From: a bacterium
GTDB taxonomy: Bacteria; Vulcanimicrobiota; Xenobia; Xenobiales; Xenobiaceae
DNA length: 8,759 nt
Assembly: GCA_017444165.1 (NCBI GenBank)
Contig: JAFSXH010000059.1
Span: 1-8,759, forward strand
Direction of reading: 5' to 3'
Position numbers and translations under genes: made by a program. The notes beneath the pieces are model-generated. The model saw nothing but the letters and a program-made list of their open reading frames with translations, searched no databases and was not told the DNA's origin. Positions 1 to 5,747 of the stretch are shown here, piece after piece (positions within the stretch are counted from its first letter, which is position 1; every line of letters begins with the position of its first letter).

Positions 1-1
1 A

Positions 2-169
2 TCTGCTGGTGCAAGTGTGATTGCTGCTGGTGCTGTGCCTATTCCTACGCTTCCTGAGAGTATTGCTGCGACACTTTATCCTCCGCCGCATCCATCTCCT
101 TACTTTGAGGGCTTCGCAGTATCTCCAGTAGCACTAGCAGTTTATGAATGGCTTCGTGATGATTGTTGA
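2..169 (+). CDS. Possible C-terminal end of an unknown protein (partial at left edge)
   Basis: A frame open from the window edge runs 55 codons to a TGA at 167-169. Its start would lie outside the window. The translation begins with a small-residue stretch rich in Ala, Gly and Val, followed by a proline-rich piece (YPPPHPSPYF) and a C-terminus ending VYEWLRDDC. I do not recognise a family. It would converge on the minus-strand operon, with the 270-310 hairpin between them able to stop both transcripts, which is a sensible arrangement. Against it: the frame is short, low in complexity, and overlaps an equally weak minus-strand frame at 45-257. At most one of the two is likely to be real. The sequence left of the window would decide it. 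Confidence 0.3.
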   Translation, partial: SAGASVIAAGAVPIPTLPESIAATLYPPPHPSPYFEGFAVSPVALAVYEWLRDDC

Positions 170-257
170 TTAGATAACGTTCATGTGCACACATGACGCA
201 TACAAGTGCCATTAACGTAGTACAACAACAGAACCAAAGATAAAATGTAGTTATCAA
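45..257 (-). CDS. Doubtful small single-pass membrane protein
   Basis: A 70-codon minus-strand frame starts at a TTG directly after an in-frame TAA. The translation has a hydrophobic, Cys-rich segment at about residues 4-24 (FYLWFCCCTTLMALVCVMC), then a charged, probably helical tail, so it could be a small membrane-anchored protein. I recognise no family. No Shine-Dalgarno sequence precedes the TTG, and the start lies just beyond the T-run of the arcC terminator, leaving almost no room for a separate promoter. An internal ATG at 210-212 is an alternative start, also without a visible ribosome binding site. It competes with the plus-strand frame at 2-169. Confidence 0.2.
   Translation of the reverse strand: MITTFYLWFCCCTTLMALVCVMCAHERYLINNHHEAIHKLLVLLEILRSPQSKEMDAAEDKVSQQYSQEA
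181..196. repeat. Short palindrome (7-bp arms, 2-base centre)
   Basis: TCATGTG at 181-187 is repeated as its exact reverse complement CACATGA at 190-196, with CA between. The size and symmetry suit a dimeric DNA-binding protein site, but no promoter elements are clearly placed around it, and it could be chance. It lies downstream of the weak plus-strand frame at 2-169 and inside the weak minus-strand frame at 45-257. Confidence 0.3.
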
Positions 258-269
258 TTATCGACAATA

Positions 270-310
270 AAAAAATCCAGAGACCTAAAAATTGAGCCTC
301 TGGATTTTTT
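270..310 (-). terminator. Rho-independent terminator of the copA-glyA-arcC run (probably bidirectional)
   Basis: AAAAAATCCAGAG at 270-282 pairs perfectly with CTCTGGATTTTTT at 298-310 around a 15-base loop, giving a 13-bp stem whose outer six pairs are A-T. Read on the minus strand, the hairpin lies 12 bases past the arcC stop and runs into TTTTTTTATTG, a typical intrinsic terminator. On the plus strand it also ends in a T-run, so it could stop transcripts coming from the left edge. Apart from this hairpin, the two weak frames and the 181-196 palindrome, I see nothing in bases 1-322. Confidence 0.85.
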
Positions 311-322
311 GTCTTTATCTAA

Positions 323-1273
323 TTAATCATGCACAAAGTGCGTACCAGCCTCGCCTCTTACGGCTTTGCTCAAGTTTTCAGGATTGGTAATAATGGCCTC
401 ACTGCCGCCCATCTCTAAGAAGCGGATAGCCGCCTCAACTTTTGGGGCCATGCTCCCCTTAGCGAAGTGACCTTCGGCCATATACTTTTTGGCTTCAGAA
501 ATAGTGACACGGTCTAAGGCTTTTTGCTCAGGCTTACCAAAATTGATGTAAACCTTCTCTACAGCGGTAGAGATAATGAAAGAATCAGCGTGTAAATTGG
601 CAGCTAAAAGGCCAGAGGCGTAGTCCTTATCGATAACGGCCGCTATACCCAAATAGACACCGTTATCTTCCACTACGGGTACACCACCGCCACCTACAGC
701 AATAACTACATTGCCAGAATGGACTAAAGTGCGTACAGCTTCCAGCTCCACGATCTTTTGTGGCTTGGGAGAGGCCACTACCCTGCGCCAACCGCGGCCA
801 GCATCTTCCATAACATCCCAGCCATCTTTTATACTCCGCTCTTGGGCCTGCGCCTCATCCATGAAGGGGCCGATGGGCTTAGTAGGATTGAGGAAAGCGG
901 GATCTTTAGGGTCGACGACTACTTGAGTTACGACCGTAGCGGCCAACTTCTGCATACCGCGCTTCAAGAATTCATTGTGTAAGGCCATCTGGAACTGATA
1001 ACCGATAGCGCCTTGAGTATCAGCTACGGCCGAATCGACAGGTACAGAGTGAATACTATTGAGAGCCGCCTCACTGCGCAAGAGGATAAAACCGACCTGT
1101 GGGCCATTGCCATGGGTGAGAACAACTTCCCAACCCTGTTCGATCATGTTGACAACGTGTTTTACAGTCTCACAGACAGCTTGGTACTGATCGGGAACGC
1201 TCTGATGTTGCTTGTCCTTTATGAGCGAATTGCCGCCTACAGCCACTACGGCTACACGATTTTGACTAACCAT
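323..1273 (-). CDS. arcC: Carbamate kinase
   Basis: Carbamate kinase transfers phosphate between carbamoyl phosphate and ADP, giving ATP, CO2 and ammonia in the fermentative direction; it is a soluble cytoplasmic enzyme of the amino-acid kinase fold. At 316 residues it is full length. Visible family motifs are GGNS (13-16), HGNGPQVG (54-61), SPKPQ (168-172), VGGGGVPV (193-200), DKDYAS (215-220) and KGSMAPKVEA (272-281). The ATG at 1273 is preceded by AAGGAGG (1284-1290) ten bases away, and this site is built from the last codons of glyA, so the two genes are probably translated in sequence. No arginine deiminase or ornithine carbamoyltransferase gene is in the window, so the source of carbamoyl phosphate is unknown; purine, allantoin, agmatine or arginine breakdown are all possible. 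The arcC symbol is by family. It is the last gene of its run, before the hairpin at 270-310. Confidence 0.95.
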   Translation of the reverse strand: MVSQNRVAVVAVGGNSLIKDKQHQSVPDQYQAVCETVKHVVNMIEQGWEVVLTHGNGPQVGFILLRSEAALNSIHSVPVDSAVADTQGAIGYQFQMALHNEFLKRGMQKLAATVVTQVVVDPKDPAFLNPTKPIGPFMDEAQAQERSIKDGWDVMEDAGRGWRRVVASPKPQKIVELEAVRTLVHSGNVVIAVGGGGVPVVEDNGVYLGIAAVIDKDYASGLLAANLHADSFIISTAVEKVYINFGKPEQKALDRVTISEAKKYMAEGHFAKGSMAPKVEAAIRFLEMGGSEAIITNPENLSKAVRGEAGTHFVHD

Positions 1274-1278
1274 TAAAA

Positions 1279-2523
1279 TTACGCCTCCTTATAGAGCGGA
1301 AAACTCTGGCAAAGTTTAGCGATCTTCTCTTTAATCTCCGCTCCCAACTTTTCATTCTCAGGGTCTCTCAAAATAGCCACGATCCATTCACCGATCTGGC
1401 GCATCTGCTCCACGCCCATACCTCTAGTAGTCAAGGCAGGAGTACCTAACCGTATGCCACTAGCCACAGCGGGTGGATTCTTATCGAAAGGTATGGCATT
1501 CTTGTTGACGGTTATGCCCGCTCTGTGCAGAGCATTTTCAGCATCTCTACCCGTCAAGCCCAAAGGAGTGACATCGGCTAAGATCAAGTGAGTATCAGTG
1601 CCACCGCTGATCAGGCGCACACCACCATCAGCTAAAGTAGCCGCCAAAGTCCTGGCATTATCAACAATCTGGTGCTGATAGACCTTGAAAGAATCTTGTA
1701 AGGCCTCTTGCAAAGCCACAGCCTTAGCAGCCACCACATGCTCTAAGGGGCCACCCTGATAACCAGGGAAGATGATCTTATCGACAGATTTAGCCAATTC
1801 AGCTTTACATAGAACCATACCACCACGCGGGCCACGCAAAGTCTTATGGGTAGTCGTAGTAACAATATCAGCAATTTTAACAGGATTTTGGTGTAAACCA
1901 GCCGCTACCAATCCAGCAAAGTGAGCCATATCGACCATAAAAGTGGCTCCAATTTCATCGGCCACTTCACGGAAGGGAGCAAAATTAATCTCACGAGGAT
2001 AAGCACTGGAACCAGCTAAAATAACCCTCGGCTTGTGCTCACGGGCTAATCTCTGCATCTCTTCATAATCGATGAGTTCAGTATCAGGATTTAAACCGTA
2101 CTGAATAACATTGAAGTGAGAACCAGAGAAGTTTACTTTGTGGCCATGGGTAAGGTGGCCTCCGTGAGCCAACGACATACCTAAAATAGTGTCGCCATGT
2201 TTGGCGACTGAGTAATAAGCTGCTAAATTAGCAGAAGAACCAGAGTGAGGTTGAACGTTAGCATGTTCGGCTCCAAAGAGTTTACAGGCTCTCTGTCTAG
2301 CTAATTCTTCAATAATATCGACATTTTCACAGCCGCCATAATAACGTTTGCCTGGATAACCTTCAGCATACTTGTTAGTTAAAACACTGCCCTGAGCCTC
2401 TAAAACAGCTTTACTGACAAAATTTTCAGAAGCAATCATCTCCAGAGTCGTCTCTTGACGCTCCTCTTCAGAAGCTATGGCCTTAGCCACTTCAGGATCG
2501 GTCTGCCAAATATATTTTAACAT
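1279..2523 (-). CDS. glyA: Serine hydroxymethyltransferase
   Basis: SHMT is a cytoplasmic PLP enzyme that converts serine and tetrahydrofolate to glycine and 5,10-methylene-tetrahydrofolate, the main entry of one-carbon units. The 414-residue length is normal for bacteria. Visible signatures are SENF (32-35), YAEGYPGKRYYGGCE (52-66), SLAHGGHLTHG (117-127, with H123 in the position that stacks on PLP), MVDMAHFAG (196-204, with D198 contacting the PLP ring nitrogen) and TTTTHKTLRGPRGG (222-235), where K227 is the lysine forming the internal aldimine. Nothing catalytic is missing. It starts 9 bases after the copA stop with a purine-rich leader (GAGGTAGAGAAAGAAG) and ends 5 bases before arcC, so it is very probably co-transcribed with both. 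Its position between copper efflux and carbamate kinase is unusual. Confidence 0.98.
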   Translation of the reverse strand: MLKYIWQTDPEVAKAIASEEERQETTLEMIASENFVSKAVLEAQGSVLTNKYAEGYPGKRYYGGCENVDIIEELARQRACKLFGAEHANVQPHSGSSANLAAYYSVAKHGDTILGMSLAHGGHLTHGHKVNFSGSHFNVIQYGLNPDTELIDYEEMQRLAREHKPRVILAGSSAYPREINFAPFREVADEIGATFMVDMAHFAGLVAAGLHQNPVKIADIVTTTTHKTLRGPRGGMVLCKAELAKSVDKIIFPGYQGGPLEHVVAAKAVALQEALQDSFKVYQHQIVDNARTLAATLADGGVRLISGGTDTHLILADVTPLGLTGRDAENALHRAGITVNKNAIPFDKNPPAVASGIRLGTPALTTRGMGVEQMRQIGEWIVAILRDPENEKLGAEIKEKIAKLCQSFPLYKEA

Positions 2524-2532
2524 CTTCTTTCT

Positions 2533-5127
2533 CTACCTCACTATTTTAGTTACGGCGTAACCCGCGTCCGTTATCGCTTTAGTAAAAACACTATCTTCAA
2601 TTTCTCCTGTTAAGGAAACTGTAGCACATTTTTTAGCTAAATCGACATCGACAGATTCAACACCGTTCAAAACTTCTAAGGACTCTTGCACATGCTTTTG
2701 ACAATGAGCGCACATCATGCCTTCAATATAGATCGTAACCTGCATATTTTTACTTTTTTCAACTCTCTCTATCTTCTGCGCCGCAAAGAGATTGAGACAC
2801 AGAGCGTTACCGACAACGCAGACAGAACTCAGGCTCATGGCCAAAGCTGCCAACATAGGATTAAAAGTCAATCCCAAATTAGTATAAAGTACACCTGCGG
2901 CTATAGGTATACCTATCAAATTATAAATAAAAGCCCACGCCAAATTCTCCTTAATATTGGCCACGACAGCTCTGCTCAATCTTATCGACTCAACTACACC
3001 CCACAGAGAATTTTTAAGCAAAATCCCATCAGCACAATCTATAGCAAGATCTGTTCCCATCCCCATAGCTAGACCGACATCAGCTCTCTGCAAAGCTGGA
3101 GCATCGTTTACGCCATCGCCGACCATAATAACCTTATGACCTTCCTCTTGCAACTTGGCAATTTTATCTTCTTTACCTAAAGGCAAAACTTCAGATAAGA
3201 ATTCATCTGCTCCTACGATCCTGGCCAAATTTTCGGCGATATTCCGTCTATCACCACTCAAAACAATGACCTTTAACCCTAAATCCTTCAACTTAGAGAC
3301 AGCTTCACTGCTATCTGAACGCAGAGAATCAGTTATACCTATAACGGCTCGATCATGAAGATTAGAAGTGAGAAAAACTGTCATCATCCCCTCATTTTCG
3401 AAATTTTCAGCGACTGAAGATAGTTCATCCACTTCCAATTTTTCCAAAAAGGAAGAAATATGATCTAAAGTGCCAATTCTCCAAAGAGTACCAGCGATCT
3501 TGGCCTCAATCCCATGACCAGGCTCTTCTGTAAAGACCTCTAAATCTAGTAATTTTCCCCCTTTTTCTTTAGCATAACTGACAATCGCCTTAGCTAGAGG
3601 ATGTACACTGCCACTCTCCAGTGTCAGTAATATGTCTAAATAATTACACCCATCTTGAAAATTGGCGAACTCCCGCTTAACTTGCAAAATCCCTTCAGTA
3701 ATAGTTCCAGTCTTATCCAAAACAACCGTATCAGCGTTGCTAAGAGCTTCCAAACTTTCGGCATTTTTAATTAAGAGCCCCATATTGGCCGCTTTACCCA
3801 TACCGACCATAACAGCCACAGGTGCGGCTAAACCTAAAGCACAAGGACAAGAGATCACCAAAACAGAGACAGCACGAGAGATAGCAAAGCCTATATCTTG
3901 ACCTACAATCATCCAAGCGCAAAAGGTAAGCAGAGACAAAGCAATTACAGCTGGAACAAAAATGGCACTGATCTTATCAGCTAAACGTGTTATAGGAGCT
4001 TTAGAGTTGGCCGCCCTCTCCACCAGTTCCACAAATTGAGACCAGACTGTATCTTTACCAGCTCGCTCTACCTGAAAGCGAAAATATCCTTGGCAATTGA
4101 CAGATCCAGAAATAACTCGTTCACCGACACTTTTTAATACGGGTAAACTCTCACCAGTCAACGAGGAGAGGTTCAAAAGACCCTGGCCATAGACAACAAT
4201 TCCATCGACAGGGACAATATTGACAGTCTTTACGCAGACTACATCACCGACCTTTAAATCGGCACAATCAGTCTCTATTTCTTTATCATCTTGCCAAAGA
4301 AAGGCCACTTTGGGAACCAAATTAGCTAGATCTTCTAAAGTTTTATAGGTTTTTGCTTTAGCTCTGACTTCTAAATATTTACCCAAAGTTACAAAAGTTA
4401 AAATAGCCGCACTGGAATCGAAGTAAGCTGAGTTTTTGTACTCTCCAACAAAACCGCTCTCCAAAGCCCAAAGACGCAAAGTTATCCAATGTTTAATCTG
4501 CACTGGTGTCAAAATCCTGAGATTTGGCCAAGTGAGATCATAGAGATATTCAGGTGTCTGCGCCAGAGAAAAAAATAAACGGCCTAAAGCCCAAAGCGAA
4601 TATAGTAAAGAGGCACTGGAACCCAAAGCTACTAGAGTGTCCATATTAGAATGGCCATTCAATAGAGCCTTATAACCTCTAAAAAAGATCTTTCTGTTAA
4701 TGAAAATAATCGCAAGGGCTAAAATAAATTCTAAAAAGCCCACAAGAGAAGCGATATGAGGTGCAGAAAAATAATCTGTCCCAGGCAGAGCTAACATCTC
4801 TCCCATAGACAGATACAATAAGAGAACTAATATAAGTGAGGACAACTTCAAACGCAAAGATAATTCATTTAGTTCGCTATCTTCTTGCTCTGAACTTTTC
4901 TCAACGCGAATGTCATTTACAAATTCAGCACTATAACCAGCTTCAGCCACAGCACTGCATATATCCCCCGTCTTAATCACAGCAGGATCGAAATCTACTT
5001 TCATCTGTCCAGACAGAAGATTAACTTCAACACTACTAACGCCATTCAACCTGCCCACAGCCTCACTGACATGATTTTGACAGGCGGCACAAGTCATGCC
5101 TCTTACCGTAAATCTCTTACTGATCAT
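2533..5127 (-). CDS. copA: Cu(I)-exporting P1B-type ATPase with N- and C-terminal metal-binding domains
   Basis: This membrane pump uses ATP to expel cuprous ions from the cytoplasm. The 864 residues contain an N-terminal HMA domain with GMTCAAC (C13, C16), about eight membrane helices, the actuator loop TGES (324-327), the ion-path CPC (427-429), the phosphorylated D471 in DKTGT, the nucleotide-binding H509-P510, the hinge GDGVND (670-675) and a second HMA domain after the last helix with GMMCAHC (C806, C809). The Cu(I) subgroup residues Y735-N736 in helix 7 and M764 and S768 (MSLSS) in helix 8 are present, which argues against Zn/Cd specificity. Two features are less usual: the C-terminal HMA domain and a long loop at about 187-235 between helices 3 and 4. 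The ATG at 5127 has no strong ribosome binding site; it starts 13 bases after the unknown gene upstream, so coupling is possible. No CopY/CsoR-type regulator or CopZ gene lies nearby. Confidence 0.96.
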   Translation of the reverse strand: MISKRFTVRGMTCAACQNHVSEAVGRLNGVSSVEVNLLSGQMKVDFDPAVIKTGDICSAVAEAGYSAEFVNDIRVEKSSEQEDSELNELSLRLKLSSLILVLLLYLSMGEMLALPGTDYFSAPHIASLVGFLEFILALAIIFINRKIFFRGYKALLNGHSNMDTLVALGSSASLLYSLWALGRLFFSLAQTPEYLYDLTWPNLRILTPVQIKHWITLRLWALESGFVGEYKNSAYFDSSAAILTFVTLGKYLEVRAKAKTYKTLEDLANLVPKVAFLWQDDKEIETDCADLKVGDVVCVKTVNIVPVDGIVVYGQGLLNLSSLTGESLPVLKSVGERVISGSVNCQGYFRFQVERAGKDTVWSQFVELVERAANSKAPITRLADKISAIFVPAVIALSLLTFCAWMIVGQDIGFAISRAVSVLVISCPCALGLAAPVAVMVGMGKAANMGLLIKNAESLEALSNADTVVLDKTGTITEGILQVKREFANFQDGCNYLDILLTLESGSVHPLAKAIVSYAKEKGGKLLDLEVFTEEPGHGIEAKIAGTLWRIGTLDHISSFLEKLEVDELSSVAENFENEGMMTVFLTSNLHDRAVIGITDSLRSDSSEAVSKLKDLGLKVIVLSGDRRNIAENLARIVGADEFLSEVLPLGKEDKIAKLQEEGHKVIMVGDGVNDAPALQRADVGLAMGMGTDLAIDCADGILLKNSLWGVVESIRLSRAVVANIKENLAWAFIYNLIGIPIAAGVLYTNLGLTFNPMLAALAMSLSSVCVVGNALCLNLFAAQKIERVEKSKNMQVTIYIEGMMCAHCQKHVQESLEVLNGVESVDVDLAKKCATVSLTGEIEDSVFTKAITDAGYAVTKIVR

Positions 5128-5140
5128 CTATGCAGTTTTA

Positions 5141-5623
5141 TTAATTGCCAAATATATTTTGTTGTAAGCGACTGAGATCGATCTCATGGTTGCCGCGCCT
5201 AGCCCGACGCGGTGCAGATCTCCTCTCTCCCTCCTCCTCTCTCTCGACACTGCGATGACGACCACCGGAAGCAACTCTAAACTGGCGCGGAGCAGGTACA
5301 TCTCCAGCTGTTGGCCTATCAATCAATGGTTTAGAGCTAGTCAAGCCTAAGCCAACCTTCTTTTCCTCTGCAGGAGCAACATTTTTGTTTGCAGGAGCAG
5401 ATCTAGAAACCGGAGAGTTGAAGCTCTCCATACGCTTAGCTTTTTGATTGGCTTTGTCTTCTTCCATCTTAACCTTAGCTTCAATAGCTGCCGCATCAAT
5501 TTTTGGCATAGGCAACCACGGCAACACATCTTGATTAGGAGGAGAGACTATTTCCAGCCTTATACGCCCTAACAACTCAGGATGACTCAAATAAACAATA
5601 GGTATTTTTACTGCACTACTCAT
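5141..5623 (-). CDS. Unrecognised 160-residue basic low-complexity protein
   Basis: I do not recognise a family. Residues 1-40 look folded (hydrophobic strands such as IPIVYL and IRLEIV, then VLPWLPMP). Residues 42-66 are an alternating Ala/Lys/Glu stretch likely to be a helix. Residues 67-115 are Ser/Pro/Ala-rich and probably disordered. Residues 116-145 are rich in Arg, Gly and Glu (GGRHRS, EREEEGERR, PRRARRG), of a kind that can bind nucleic acid or acidic surfaces. The end (HEIDLSRLQQNIFGN) looks like a short amphipathic docking helix. No signal peptide or membrane helix is visible, so it is probably cytoplasmic. It is first in the copA-glyA-arcC run and divergent from ftsY. The ATG at 5623 has no good ribosome binding site of its own but overlaps the stop of a possible 7-codon leader by ATGA. 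That it is real is supported by its long frame and the tight spacing to copA. Confidence 0.75.
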   Translation of the reverse strand: MSSAVKIPIVYLSHPELLGRIRLEIVSPPNQDVLPWLPMPKIDAAAIEAKVKMEEDKANQKAKRMESFNSPVSRSAPANKNVAPAEEKKVGLGLTSSKPLIDRPTAGDVPAPRQFRVASGGRHRSVEREEEGERRSAPRRARRGNHEIDLSRLQQNIFGN

Positions 5624-5643
5624 ATCAGATTATTTAGGCCCAT
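5620..5643 (-). CDS. Possible 7-codon leader peptide coupled to the unknown gene
   Basis: On the minus strand an ATG at 5643-5641 opens a tiny frame MGLNNLI that ends in TGA at 5622-5620. That TGA overlaps the ATG of the 160-residue gene (5623-5621) as ATGA, the classic arrangement for stop-restart coupling. GGGAAGGA, with AAGGA at 5659-5655, lies 11 bases ahead of the leader ATG and is the only convincing Shine-Dalgarno sequence near here; the downstream gene has none of its own. This is an inference from arrangement only. It conflicts with the candidate promoter at 5648-5676, which would start transcription too late to include AAGGA. The motif could also be coincidence. Confidence 0.35.
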   Translation of the reverse strand: MGLNNLI

Positions 5644-5647
5644 GCGA

Positions 5648-5676
5648 AGTTTATTCCTTCCCAATACAGTTGACAA
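5648..5676 (-). promoter_or_regulatory. Candidate sigma-70-like promoter for the minus-strand run
   Basis: Minus-strand TTGTCA (5676-5671, five of six matches to TTGACA) is followed after 17 bases by TAAACT (5653-5648, four of six matches to TATAAT). Transcription would begin near 5641, about 18 bases ahead of the unknown gene's ATG. The spacing is ideal but the -10 box is weak, and this reading is incompatible with the leader peptide at 5620-5643. A promoter further upstream, within 5680-5747, is the alternative. Confidence 0.3.
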
Positions 5677-5747
5677 TTGAAGGAGAAAAAATAACAAATG
5701 TGATAACAGCTTCCGCAAATTTACAACTTTTAAGGTAAATCAGAATT
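5670..5747 (+). promoter_or_regulatory. ftsY leader with candidate -35 box and start-stop element
   Basis: TTGACA at 5670-5675 matches the -35 consensus on the plus strand and overlaps the minus-strand candidate -35 by five bases, because the site is nearly symmetrical. I see no good plus-strand -10 at standard spacing, so ftsY's promoter is unresolved. AAGGAG at 5680-5685 is a strong Shine-Dalgarno-like sequence, but the nearest start codon, ATG at 5698-5700, is followed at once by TGA. The sequence that probably serves ftsY is TAAGG (5731-5735), 12 bases before its ATG, a rather long spacing. Confidence 0.3.

Noticed and set aside
1..60. GCTGCTGGTGCT-like run considered as a trinucleotide repeat
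   Set aside because: The units are irregular and the stretch is short; it is explained by Ala/Gly codons if the plus-strand frame is real.
711..1276. Plus-strand open frames opposite the carbamate kinase
   Set aside because: They lie entirely antisense to a gene with all its family motifs, have no family signature of their own and are explained by codon bias of the real gene.
2686..3901. Plus-strand open frames opposite copA
   Set aside because: copA is continuous with every P-type ATPase motif through this region; the antisense frames have no motifs, no good ribosome binding sites and low-complexity Ser/Thr/Ile content.
5200..5260. CT/GA-rich stretch considered as a simple repeat or regulatory tract
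   Set aside because: It encodes the Arg/Glu-rich part of the unknown protein and has no regular repeat unit.
5128..5529. Two alternative minus-strand frames (5128-5322 and 5347-5529) overlapping the unknown 160-residue gene, considered as signs of a frameshift
   Set aside because: The main frame is uninterrupted from 5623 to 5141 and keeps a consistent character, while the alternatives are short, Arg- or Leu-rich by-products of the GA-rich sequence.
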